From Daldinia sp. FL1419 (lineage: Eukaryota > Ascomycota > Sordariomycetes > Xylariales > Hypoxylaceae), in contig MU623345.1 in NCBI GenBank assembly GCA_025201765.1, forward strand, positions 310,001-374,000: DNA of 64,000 nt, read 5' to 3'. Position numbers and translations under genes: made by a program. Below are positions 11,231 through 21,182 of this stretch, piece after piece (position 1 is the stretch's first letter; each line of letters starts with the position of its first letter). Under the pieces are notes generated by a model. It did no database searches. It was not told the origin of the DNA and saw only the letters and a program-made list of their open reading frames with translations.

Positions 11231-13039
11231 ATGGCGGACCAGTCCATTATCCGCATCACCAAGGTACGCTATTGCCATTCTCCCGGTTTTTTGGGAGGGG
11301 TTTTTTCTTGGAGGGGCAGTGAGACTGACGATACTTCTGTTCGCCACAGGAAATTGGCGAGCTCCAGAAGAGTTCAGACCTTTGTAAGAAAAACTGCTTT
11401 CCAACACGCGCATGATAACTCTGATCTAATATCATTATTTTTCTCAATCGCCAGCCCTCGCCGTAGCCTTTCGTGATCGCGACGTTCGAAGTGTGAAGGC
11501 ACTGATTATTGGTCCCCACGAGACACCGTACGAGTTTGGATTTTTCGAGGTTGGTTTCCCCTTGGCAAACATACGTTATTCGTTGCCACACATACTGATA
11601 TGGTACCAAGTTTGCTGTGAAATTTAACAAAGGTTGGTGCTTTAACGCTACTCCCTCTCAACTTGGGCTTTTGGTTAATTAACGGTAACCTGAAGAATAC
11701 CCTCGAAAATCACCCTCCGTTACGGGAACAACAACTAACAGCGGACGATGCCGATTTAACCCAAACATCTATGCCTCGGGAAAAGTGTGCCTGTAAGCAA
11801 GATAAATATGATCAAATAATTCCGTCGTATTCTCTACTAACTGAGACCATAGGTCGATCCTCGGGTACCTATATATAACCCTTCCCTATATCTATCCTTT
11901 GTTGGTGAACCTAACCCAATCTTAGTACGTGGCGAGGGGAGCGAGGAGAGGAGTGGTCTGCCGCTCAGGGTCTAGAATCTATCCTGCTCTCAATACAGAG
12001 TCTCATGTCAGCGAACCCTTACGAGAACGAGCCGGGCTTTGAAGACGCGAACGAGACCCACGACAAGAAGAACCAAAAAGAATATATCGCAAAGGTAATT
12101 CATTCCAAGAAATGTATAGTTTGGGGGTATGCTAATTAGTTGGTATTATAGATTCGTCACGAAACATTACGTATCTCCGTTATCCAGAGACTTGAAGATT
12201 ATTTGGGGATTACGGGAAGTTGTCTCTCGCCACAGACCGCGGCGGAAGGTGAAGAGTATGGTGTTGATGCAGACGATGACATCGAGATTGACGATGCAAA
12301 CGTTCCCTGGGAGCCGTTCAAGGATCTTTGTAAACGTCGCTTCCTCTGGTACTATGATTCATATCTAGAGACTATTGCCAAGGCGAAGGAAGAAGTTAAG
12401 GACGGTCAGCCTTTCGCACGGATGCCTTTTGAAGGAGCTTCTAATTCCATGGACGGAAAGTTCAACTACACTGAACTTGAGAAAAGACTACGGCGGATTA
12501 AGCTTGCTTTAGACGCTGAACCGGAAAGATGGGCATTGGAAGGGGTATCTCCTAAGATGAAGGATACCACCGTTGCCGTCAACCTTTCACGGCAGTTTGA
12601 ACAAATCAAGGAGTCTTTTAAGCGCAGCGATGTGCCCCACAGCGTCGAGCTAGTGGATGAAAACCCCTTTGTGTGGAATCTTACCTACTTCGGGAGACCC
12701 ATGACAAATCTCGATGGAGGAATGTTCCGTATTAAACTCAACTTCAGTCCACGCTTCCCTGAAGAACAGCCGAGAATCACATTCTTGACTCCAGTCTTCC
12801 ATCATCGGATTGCAGCAGACGGCACGCCATGCTACTTCCCGAATCCAAACCGCCGCGAAGATATCAAGCAGCATATAGAAGCAATCATCGAGGCTTTGGA
12901 AGAGGAGCAACCTCCTTACGATCCGAGAACATTAGTCCACCCGGAGGCTCATAGGCTATACTGGGGCACCGCTGATCAGAGAAAGATATACAACAGACAG
13001 TTGCGCAGATCGGTACAAAGAAGCATGGAAGATTTCTAA
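11231..13039 (+). CDS. Ubiquitin-conjugating enzyme, UBE2Z-like, with a second UBC fold
   Basis: Eight exons were inferred: 11231-11263, 11350-11383, 11455-11549, 11611-11632, 11696-11792, 11853-11864, 11926-12094 and 12152-13039, giving 449 residues. The first UBC domain (about residues 5-170) has the active-site cysteine C93 in YASGKVCLSILGTW. The usual HPN is replaced by FNPN, and SIQSLMSANPYENEPGFE follows; this is the signature of UBE2Z (USE1), the E2 charged by UBA6 in animals. A second UBC-like fold (about residues 275-430) carries RPMTNLDGGMFRIKLNFSPR, an HHR in place of HPN, and C381 in GTPCYFPNP. Whether C381 is catalytic is open. Exon 6 is only 12 nt and encodes the residues just after the catalytic cysteine. 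Seven introns in 0.9 kb is the highest density in the window. Family secure; small exons depend on frame continuity. Confidence 0.88.
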
Positions 13040-13754
13040 TTTTCCCATGATTAACGATCACGGACGACCACCCCATAGAGCGCACGAAGGGCTTATCAGG
13101 TTGTATCAGAAGACTGCCTAGGGTCGAAGGCTATCGACCTCTGCCGGGTATGGCGGGTGTGTGTTTAAAGGGAGCTCATAACGTGTGAATTCCTTGATGC
13201 TCCAGATAGGAACTTGAATGTACTCTCAACGATTGCTTATCACCGGGCTTAAGATTAGGTATGCCGCCGCCGAGATAGGACGGCTTCTAGACTAGGATTG
13301 ATACCTCTTTTGCTTTCACGGGCTACCAGATAAATGCGACGAATTTAGTACAAATCACGCGATGAGTTTAATACGAATATGCCAAGTTTCACCAAATTGG
13401 TTCCCTGTAATTAGCTTAAGGTTCGTGGAACTATTATTCCGATAGTCTGATAATCGATGCGTTCTAGTACTATGTAGCATTGATGTCTATTCCTAAAATA
13501 GAGTAACTCCTATTCATGATCCGTATTTCCCTAAAATTGCGTGTCGTTCTTAACGCGATGCTGTTCTTTTCATAATATACATCACTTCGTTATAAGCTAT
13601 GGCTTTCAGTTAGCCAGCTGTATGTTTCTTTTTCGTCTCTGTCTCTCTTTATATCTTTAAGAACGATGTCCTACCTCCATCATCCCTTAATTCCCACGAT
13701 CAGGCACCCTCGAACCAACCAACCACCTCAATTGTAATATGTAGCATCCGGATA
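13040..13754. other. Convergent 3' region
   Basis: This separates the ends of the E2 gene and the minus-strand acidic protein. It is moderately AT-rich with scattered TATTT and TAATATG words. No frame or structure stands out. Confidence 0.45.
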
Positions 13755-14750
13755 TTACCGCTTAGGCCCCTTTGTCTTCCTCTCCACGCGGTCCTTACCC
13801 GGCGCATACGGGGCCGCGACGCCGACGTACTTGTCCTGGCGCCCGGGCTCGCCTTTGAACTCGTACCGGCCGTCGGGGCCGAGGGTCGCGGGGACGCCTT
13901 GGGCCGGGCGCGAGAGCTGCTCGGCGTGCAGCTTGTCGAGGGAGTCGCCGACGACGGCGTATTGCGCCCAGTTGATGGGCGGGCAGCGGACTACGTTTTG
14001 GGGCTTGGGGAGACGGGCCCAGGGGCGGGGTTGGGGTTTCGAAGAGGGTTGGGACGAAGGGTGAGTTTGGGATTGGGGGAGAGGGCTTTCGGCTTCGCTC
14101 TTAGCTTCCGAGTGTGATCCCCATGCACTATCGGTTAGGGTCCTGTTTCCGCTGCTTGTGCTGGAGTGGGAGTCTGTGTTGTTGGGGGAGGGATTAAGGT
14201 GGTTGACTGGTGCGGTCTTATTTGGTGTGTCTTCCATCTGTTCGTCGTCCTCCTCATCGCTGTCGTCGTCGTCGTCGTCCTGTGCGCCGCTACTACTGCC
14301 TCCGAACAGCGCGTCGCCTTCCGTACCTACACGCCCTTCCGTAAGGTCGCGCACGAAAGCTTCGGGTTCGTTAAGCGCAGCGGTCTTGATTCGGCTGAGG
14401 AGCGCCATATCCGCGGTTGCCTTGCGCTTTTGTAGTTGTAGGATAGAAATCGCGGATTTGAGGGCGAGAACGTCAGGGTTGCTCTCGAAGTCGATGGGTT
14501 CGGGGGGTGGTGGCGCTATGCCGACCTGGTCTTGCTGCGAGCTGTGCGTGTAGGTCGGCCGTGGAGGGAACGCGACGGGGTTTAGTGGTGGTGTGATAGG
14601 GCTGTATGTAGGTCTTTGCGGCGATGAAGGGCGCGCCGCGTCTTGCGCAGTTGCGCTCGTGCTAGCGTTCGCATTTGCACCGGGAATTTGAGTGGACGAT
14701 TGTGCGGGTGTGCCGGCGGCGCCGCTTGTATTGACTGTGAGGCCCGGCAT
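13755..14750 (-). CDS. Unrecognised acidic, proline-rich nuclear-type protein
   Basis: An intronless frame of 331 residues starts at the ATG 14748-14750. I do not recognise a named family. The order is: a Ser/Thr/Ala/Pro-rich N-terminus; a probable alpha-helical segment at about residues 88-145 (NPDVLALKSAISILQLQKRK, then MALLSRIKTAALNEPEAFV); a strongly acidic run (six Asp followed by SDEEDDEQMED) near 157-173; a Ser-rich linker; and a C-terminal conserved-looking motif, PPINWAQYAVVGDSLDKLH, followed by a basic tail (VERKTKGPKR). An acidic patch with a basic tail suggests a chromatin or transcription subunit, but this is inference only. The coding strand is GC-rich compared with the surroundings, and the frame is open throughout. 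Confidence 0.75.
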   Translation of the reverse strand: MPGLTVNTSGAAGTPAQSSTQIPGANANASTSATAQDAARPSSPQRPTYSPITPPLNPVAFPPRPTYTHSSQQDQVGIAPPPPEPIDFESNPDVLALKSAISILQLQKRKATADMALLSRIKTAALNEPEAFVRDLTEGRVGTEGDALFGGSSSGAQDDDDDDSDEEDDEQMEDTPNKTAPVNHLNPSPNNTDSHSSTSSGNRTLTDSAWGSHSEAKSEAESPLPQSQTHPSSQPSSKPQPRPWARLPKPQNVVRCPPINWAQYAVVGDSLDKLHAEQLSRPAQGVPATLGPDGRYEFKGEPGRQDKYVGVAAPYAPGKDRVERKTKGPKR

Positions 14751-15188
14751 CGTAGCTCGGGATCGGGGGTTTTGTGCCTCCAGATTGGAAGAATCACGTT
14801 GCGCCGCCTTATCTTCTTGTTGTGGATTTGTTCAGCGTGGTTATATCAACACAGGAGTAGTATTTACTAGCGGTTTTCCGCATGAAAAGGGCGTAGCGGT
14901 TTAGAGTAATTCGTTATCTTTGCAGAACGGTGGACTAATGTTGGGAGTTGTATGAGTTGAAGGCGCATAACTTTTGGAGGTCGGCGTTGCGGCGTTAGAT
15001 AGTGTTGGTCTAGGCTAAGAAGGCTAAGAAGGCAAGTGGGGCGGGCTGTCAATGTGTGAAACTAGAGACGGAAGAGCCAATGAAGACTGCAGAAGGTGAA
15101 GCGATGGATCCAGTCGAACAAGGGACTCGCCGACTCGGTACTATCGTCCGTGCGCATTAGCAGGTCCGGGATCCCCGGTCGCGGCTAT

Positions 15189-15193
15189 ACCCT
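15189..15193. other. Target-site duplication, left copy
   Basis: ACCCT directly abuts the left terminal inverted repeat and is repeated exactly at 15468-15472 on the right side. Confidence 0.7.
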
Positions 15194-15467
15194 CAGGCGG
15201 GCGTCAAAAAAGGTGGCGCACTCCCCTGCTAAACATCGATATAATGTTTAATACTTCTTATTAAATACTATTTCTACAGCTCTAATATATATATTAAAAT
15301 AAAAAAAATAAATAAAAATACCATATTAATATTTATTTAATTTTATATATTATATTGATTTTAATTAATTTCTTAGAGGCTTATATCATTATTTAAATAT
15401 TAGTTTAATATTTGATATTTCTGTATATCTTGGTAGGGGGTGCACCAGCTTTTTTGACGCCCGCCTG
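15194..15467. mobile_element. 274-bp MITE-like inverted-repeat element
   Basis: Both ends begin with the same 19-bp sequence, CAGGCGGGCGTCAAAAAAG, in opposite orientation. The similarity continues with a few mismatches (GGTGGCGCAC against GCTGGTGCAC, then CCCCTGCTAA against CCCTACCAA), giving terminal inverted repeats of about 40 bp. The element is flanked by a perfect 5-bp direct repeat ACCCT (15189-15193 and 15468-15472), as expected of a target-site duplication. The interior is very AT-rich with no coding frame, so it is non-autonomous. The ends do not match the TA-inserting mimp family. The superfamily cannot be named from one copy. Confidence 0.8.
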
Positions 15468-15472
15468 ACCCT
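15468..15472. other. Target-site duplication, right copy
   Basis: ACCCT directly follows the right terminal inverted repeat and matches 15189-15193. Confidence 0.7.
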
Positions 15473-16030
15473 GTAGATCTTAGTTACTCGAGTGTCTGCA
15501 GATGACGTCTCATTTCTGCCGTTTACAGGCTCGGTGTTGTAGTTTTCAATAAGACTCTTGCAAACAACAGTTTTTAAGACAGATAGGATATCAAGTGCGG
15601 TGTATTAATACATTTCATATGCCAACTTCTTTACCTCGGTTTGCTCTATCAATTGCTATTTTCAAATTGTGTTGCGTGTCATCCGCTCACTATAATACTA
15701 CAAGAGGGGCCCTATTGCTTTCGTTACCCGTCGTGTTTTCACTCTTGGAAGTTGAACGTGGCGTAGCGTTAGTCTGGATCGATATTAGCCTGGGTACCAA
15801 ATGCAAACAAAGTTTATAAGAGTTACCGCCTCGTGGAACCCTAAGTCGGCGGGGTTTGTAATCTCATAGCAAGTACGTCCGCCCGAAAACAGTAAGGGAA
15901 GGAATAGAGGGTTTACCTACAACACTTAGGAAGCACCTACATGCGTATCTACCTACCTAACCTACATGTAGCAAGCTCAACTACTAAAAACTAATGGAAG
16001 ACTATCCAGCTAGTTTCGTAGCGTGCTTAC

Positions 16031-16060
16031 CATTAGCATTAGCATTAGCATTAGCATTAG
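16031..16060. repeat. CATTAG hexamer array, five copies
   Basis: Five perfect tandem CATTAG units, running straight into AGGTAGGTAG. The unit resembles the fungal telomere repeat TTAGGG at four positions only (TTAGCA), so this is better read as a microsatellite than a telomere seed. Confidence 0.9.
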
Positions 16061-16532
16061 GTAGGTAGATTAGGCAGATTAGGTGACAAAGGCAGCTTTG
16101 AGTCGAGATAGGTAGGAGGTAGATACCTAATAACATCAAACAACTCAATTTAATTTATCCCTCCTTTCGTTTACTTAATTTCTTTCCAGGACTACCATCG
16201 GCCGACCCAGATACAATGGAATAGTCGTTGGTGCCGGAGAGACCCCTATCTATCTATTCTGCCGAATTCCAGGCCCAAGTTTTCTAAACTTCTAAACTTC
16301 TAAACTTACTATCTGCTATTCTTTTTACTTGCAATAACACCAACTCGCTCAAGAGCAAGTTCGATTCATCTACTGTGCACTATTTAGAAGCTAGTCCTAA
16401 ATTAAGGCTATAGCTTCCAGGGCTGCCATGTTTATTCTCTCTATCCACAACCCCACTGAGTAGCATTTTCATATATCATAGCATTGCCTCTCAAAGCCCA
16501 TATCTCCATTAGCGTCTTGCCTTCGACGTACA

Positions 16533-17882
16533 ATGGTACGGTTCGTTGGACGGCTTCGAAAGCCTAAGTTGCCGGTCACAGACACTGTGGAATCTCAGCA
16601 TGAAGACGCCACGGCGTCAGCGGAGACGCCTATAGTACCGCAATATTTCAACCCGCCTGTTCTGCGCAATTTCTCCTATCCGATTAATGTCGGAAACCTT
16701 GGACAGCTACCACCATTTCCATCGCCACCAAGGGCTGAGCAAGCTGTCCGAGACCAGCTGGGTGATCCTTCCGATTTTTCTCCTGATAGTGTTCCTAGAA
16801 CACGCGAAGCAAAAACCCTTGAGCTCGGTAGCCCCTTCTCCTTCGGGTCTAAGGAGGAGCCCTCCCCATTGTGCGATGAAGAGGACAACAGAGACGAAGA
16901 ATTTGGCATTGGCGTCTCATCCGAGCAGCTTGATCAAGAGTCACCGTCACGGGAAGAGCCTACGCCAAGAAAGAAGCCACGCCGTGGTACTTTACTAAGC
17001 CTATCTTCGTCCCGAACTCAAGATTCCACATTCCCGGAGAAAAGCGCAGAGAAGACTGTGTCAAAAGATAAGGTTGTGAGATCAACCAAGGGCCAGTCAT
17101 TGAGCGATCGTATCTTTCCCCAGACATCCATTATAACATCCCGTCTTAAGCGGAACTCATCCGGCAAACATAAAACTACTGCATCCCTAGACGCGTCCAG
17201 ACTCATGGTTCTGCCCCCGAGCAGCCTTGATCGTCCCGCATCAAGCTCAGGAGTGCCGCTCATCGACACTACCGTTAAATCTCCAAGCATAACCACAAGT
17301 TATGCACCCTCACCACTAGTAGTTTCACAAAATACATCAATAATGCCAGGCGAGATACAAGTATCGCAAGTCACAGGAGCAATGGAATCTCTTGAGATCA
17401 GCCCTATTAACGGTAAGAAAATCTCAAACGACCAGAACCAGTTCAGTCATAATACACTAGGAAATACCAAGACCGAAAATCTAAACGATGCGTCGACTGA
17501 ATTGGTTAAACACAAGAAAAAAGACAGCAAACGCCACTGGATGTCTCAACTTAAGAGTTGGGTTACCATCTCGGAACCATCAACCCAGGCTTTCAAACGG
17601 TATAAGGAGGAAACTTACAATAAGGCTCATATTTCCCTTGATTACACTGACGCAAACGCCGAGCTTCACTCGCCGATTGGTACTCTTCCACCAAATGTGA
17701 TCAAGCCGGCTGGTTCTGGACCTGATTCCGAAGAGATTTTTAGGAAGCAAACGGAGCAGCGGAAAAGAATGAGGCATTCGGCCACCGGGTCTTACGAAAC
17801 TCACCAAGGCTCCAAATCGACTTCTAGTCGTTTTTCTACTTCTAGTAGCATTGCTTTAGGTACTGCGAGAGAGGTTTTGTGA
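16533..17882 (+). CDS. Unrecognised disordered, Ser/Lys-rich protein
   Basis: A single frame of 449 residues with an ATG at 16533 and no internal stops. No named domain is recognised. The N-terminus (MVRFVGRLRKPKLP) is basic. A proline-rich segment follows (PVLRNFSYPINVGNLGQLPP), then long Ser/Glu/Lys-rich stretches containing a basic cluster (REEPTPRKKPRRG) that could act as a nuclear localisation signal. A short more ordered-looking stretch lies near residues 330-365 (KRHWMSQLKSWVTISEPSTQ, then AFKRYKEETYNKAHISL). The C-terminus is Ser-rich. Probably a lineage-restricted nuclear or regulatory protein, but that is inference. It lies beside the decayed polyketide synthase and could be fast-evolving. 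Confidence 0.7.
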   Translation: MVRFVGRLRKPKLPVTDTVESQHEDATASAETPIVPQYFNPPVLRNFSYPINVGNLGQLPPFPSPPRAEQAVRDQLGDPSDFSPDSVPRTREAKTLELGSPFSFGSKEEPSPLCDEEDNRDEEFGIGVSSEQLDQESPSREEPTPRKKPRRGTLLSLSSSRTQDSTFPEKSAEKTVSKDKVVRSTKGQSLSDRIFPQTSIITSRLKRNSSGKHKTTASLDASRLMVLPPSSLDRPASSSGVPLIDTTVKSPSITTSYAPSPLVVSQNTSIMPGEIQVSQVTGAMESLEISPINGKKISNDQNQFSHNTLGNTKTENLNDASTELVKHKKKDSKRHWMSQLKSWVTISEPSTQAFKRYKEETYNKAHISLDYTDANAELHSPIGTLPPNVIKPAGSGPDSEEIFRKQTEQRKRMRHSATGSYETHQGSKSTSSRFSTSSSIALGTAREVL

Positions 17883-18133
17883 TAAGTTGATATGTTTTAT
17901 ATTGAGCTATACATGTGGATTGGCCGATATTCTATGCTTATTACCGTCTGTAACTGGGATTTCATGTTTACTCTCTTATAGGTTAGGTTCACTGGCATCT
18001 TAGGAGGGGAAATGAAGCCCAGATAGGTAAATCAAGTTGAACAATTTATCAGCGTCATTAAGCGCTCTCTAGTTTCATACAGAGATAGCCTAGTCTTGTT
18101 TGTTCGTCATCCTGCTTTCCGGATATAGTTGCC

Positions 18134-19912
18134 ATGATGATTTCCCCGACGGTTCATAGTGATGAATCGTCATCTGAAACTAAATCAACTGTTCCTTCGA
18201 GACTTTGTATGTCGGATGTGTTGATTGACTCGGCCAAGAAGCGGACAGATGACGTCTGTGGAGGCAACCATCCGGTTGCTGATATCCAGGAGTTTAATAT
18301 GCGGCTTGGCGAGATGGAGAGAATTTGTTCTTCCAGCCCCTTCATGAACTGCACTAGGAGCAGCTGTAGGACAGAATCGAGGATAGCCGGATGTGTAAGG
18401 CTATCTTTCTGGTGTACGGGTTTCGTTACATCTACCTGAGGGGTGGCAACGGTTTCACCATCCCAATGAATATCATCCAGCAACCGGAAACACTCACCAT
18501 ACCCCAAACCAAGTTGGTGACAGTCTATAGAAAGCTTCTTCGCCCAGAACCTTGGTATCGGTTTCCGATTTCTTTAGGCTATCAAGGATGCGCCTATTCC
18601 ACAACTTCTTCTCCAAGCCACCGTCAACTAGGGTCATCCTCAATGACCCGCAGTGCTGGTGAATGGTACTGGATACCAGTATTTAACTTCTGCGCGAAGA
18701 TGTTATCCTTATCAAGTTTCTCTTTGGCCAGGCTGGTTGCTTCTTCCGGCCCTGAGGGAGACGAATTAAGGGGGCTGTTGGTACAAGCTACGTGAACCTG
18801 CGAAACGATCTCCGGAGAACCGATTAACATTAGATAATCGTGTACTTTCTGCGCAGGCAGATTCACGGCCAGCATCGCACCCGGGCTTTTAGCTGCTGCC
18901 TTTAGTCCCCCTGCTAGTTGTCCGCGATAGTACGCAACTTTACACCCCGAAATCAAAGACAAGGCCCTAATTACGCAGGCGACAGCAACTTCGCCAGATG
19001 AGCGGCTCGCGACGGTGCTAGGAATGATACCGAAGCTGTTTAGCAGCTCAAGTAAGGCTATTTGGAGAGCAGTACATAAAGGTTGGGCATATTCCGGACG
19101 ATTGATATTGGCGGCCTGATTCAACTCATCTATTACTTTAATTGGCTTTCTAGTAACAGAATTTCCCGTTGTCTCGAATCTCACCGAGTACGCACCAGAC
19201 GCATCCTAAGCTCCGAAAGACATCGTCGATCTTTTGTAATGTATCCCTAAATACAGAGTATCGTATGAGGTCTGCGCCCATTTTCGCGTACTGCGCCCCT
19301 TGCCCGGCGAAAATGAAGGCGACGCTGTTATCAACCGAACTGCGTGAGGGTTTCGCCGACAACGATCGCCATCTTCAACTGCTCGAGGGAATGGCTTGAT
19401 GATGATGACTCCAACGCCCTCTCCTCGTGAATATCCATTAGCGCGATGATCGAAACTATAGCACATACTATTGGACGATAGGTAACCATCATTGGAAAGT
19501 CTTATAGATTCTTCCTGCCCGAGGAGTAGATTCACTGCCGCCATAAGTACCATTGGCGAATCACCGCTACGTATAGATTTGCATGCCATATCCAAGGCTA
19601 TCATACTTCTCCCGCGATGCTAAGATGGGGGAGACTTTCGTAGCCTCTGACTAGCATATGGGAAAAGTCTTCTTATGAAGACGCCCATCTTCGAGCCCCT
19701 GAAGCTCTCTATCGGCATACCGGCTAGCTTTGCGTTTACTAATAGTCTTCGTTGGTATTATGGCAGGAAAGCTAACCATTTTCGAACGCTCTATACGACG
19801 CTTCTAGCGTCATTCGTTGCTGCGGATCCATTACCGCAGCTTCTTTCGCCATAATCGAGAAGAAAGGGGCATCGGAAGCGGCTGGATCCTGATTCGCGAA
19901 GTAGGCTCCCCG
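18134..19912 (-). pseudogene. Decayed highly-reducing polyketide synthase (KS-AT-DH remnant)
   Basis: Reading on the minus strand, pieces of one PKS appear in the right order but in different frames. KS start near 19912-19785 (AYFANQDPAASDAPFFSIMA, then AAVMDPQQRMTLEAS); KS middle at 19604-19380 (CYSFDHRANGYSRGEGVGVI); AT start at 19335-19150 (VAFIFAGQGAQYAKMGADLI); AT core at 19130-18624 (NRPEYAQPLCTALQIALLEL); and the second half of DH at 18507-18154 (HPAILDSVLQLLLVQFMKGL). The KS stretch that should carry the catalytic cysteine is missing near 19610-19640. The KS C-terminus and KS-AT linker are missing near 19340-19370. The AT elbow reads SRSSGE instead of GHSSGE. Everything after DH (ER, KR, ACP) is absent. 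Stops and frameshifts separate the pieces, so no functional enzyme can be made. Known intact relatives make reduced polyketides. Confidence 0.9.
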
Positions 19913-21182
19913 ACTGTGGATCTGTAACCGTATTGCTTTGATATACTAGATTCGATGCATGTGCAGTGTTTACTAGATCTAGATATAGAATATACCGTGA
20001 GACGAGTTATTTTTGATGATGATAACGATGGCGACGACAATTTCATTTTCGTCTATTAGGAATGTCCTGTCTCGGAGGATAGGTAATAAATATACTATAA
20101 TACCTGAGAGCATATCAGTGGCGCCGGGAGGGACGTCTAAGATATATCCCTCGAGGGAGACGGAACTAAATATGTCACGTACATGAGAAATCCTCCACCA
20201 CCTTCCTTATAACATTACTCTTGGTTTACTGGGAAACCCTCAGATATACATATTAGCAAGTATATATCGTGCTGATTTGGCGGCCTTTATCGCCAAACGC
20301 GATTTCAATCCATTCGTAGTGATAACAATCTTAAACGTTCCAAGGTTAAGCACTTAACCATTACATCATTAAGGAGAGTCGCCTGAGGGTGGATTTCTGG
20401 ATTCTTGAGATCAATCGACCCCCCAAATAATCACGGGTTGATCGTTACTTTCTGCTTTGTTATTCTCGGCTATATCTACTTTGCCAGTAAAGCTTCATGC
20501 TCATTTGTGGTTATTTTTTTTACGAGATAATTTCTGTTGGAATATCATTCTTCGGCGCCTCGGACTTATACAACCTAAGTTTTATATCTTTAGCGCCACT
20601 TAGACACGTTAGGTACTTCCTCGAGGCGCTCCTTTCCGTTTCGCGAACGTCATATGCATCAAAGCGGATATGGTGTTTGAATGGCTACGCATTTTCGTCC
20701 CTACCGAGCGAAACAAGAAATGTAGTATTTTTTTTTCGAGATTTGTTGGACTATGCCTCGTTTAAATATAGCGTTTTACATTGTAAGGTCTTGGTGCCGA
20801 GGTGCTCGGGGGTGTGTGCGGACTTGAAGAAATCAAGGTTTGTTACCCTTCCGATGAGTGCCCCACTTCCAGGACACGGCATCGGAGCGGGCTTGTTCGG
20901 CGAATACCGGGTACCTAGGTAGGTACCTACTTACCCAGAGACCGGACGTGTGGAATTTTCGCCCGTCCGAAGTGTTGTTTTCCCTAACTCTATGCAATTT
21001 ATCACATTCTTGACTCCTCACGTGTACTCAAGGCTAGCCAACGAGATCCGCGATACGTTTCAGGGCGGTGCTGAAATCCGCACCGGCCCTCAACTCGCAA
21101 GTTGTTAGTACCTAGGTAGGTATATATGTGTTCTGCCGTACCGAAAACTACTTCCCGGAAGGATTAGATAATCTTGATAAAG
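19913..21182. other. Degenerate intergenic DNA next to the PKS relic
   Basis: No intact gene. A 141-codon plus-strand frame at 20497-20922 has no recognisable content and opens in AT-rich sequence. GTACCTAGGTAGGTACCTAC lies at 20911-20930 and a related word at 21108-21124. A stretch near 20290-20365 faintly resembles a degraded tRNA on the minus strand but fails base pairing. Confidence 0.45.

Larger units (their letters stand above)
14751..16532. other. Intergenic region holding a MITE-like element
   Basis: The left end is the promoter side of the minus-strand acidic protein, and the right end is the promoter side of the plus-strand unknown protein. In between are the inverted-repeat element (15194-15467), a CATTAG hexamer array (16031-16060) and clusters of TACCTACCT-type words (about 15945-15970 and 16055-16130). 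A 74-codon frame at 15595-15819 is not convincing. Confidence 0.55.

Noticed and set aside
15595..15819. 74-codon frame with a hydrophobic start resembling a secreted peptide
   Set aside because: It opens with a non-ATG codon (the first ATG is further in), and no conserved features support it.
16031..16060. Internal telomere repeat
   Set aside because: The unit is CATTAG, not TTAGGG, and no other telomere-like sequence surrounds it.
20290..20365. Possible tRNA on the minus strand (CTTAAC...GTTTAAG hairpin with a TTGG loop)
   Set aside because: The acceptor and T arms do not pair and the GGTTCGA box is absent. At best a mutated tRNA-like relic; not supportable.
20497..20922. 141-codon open frame on the plus strand
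   Set aside because: No recognisable motif, odd composition and location in degenerate DNA between two relics. Likely chance.
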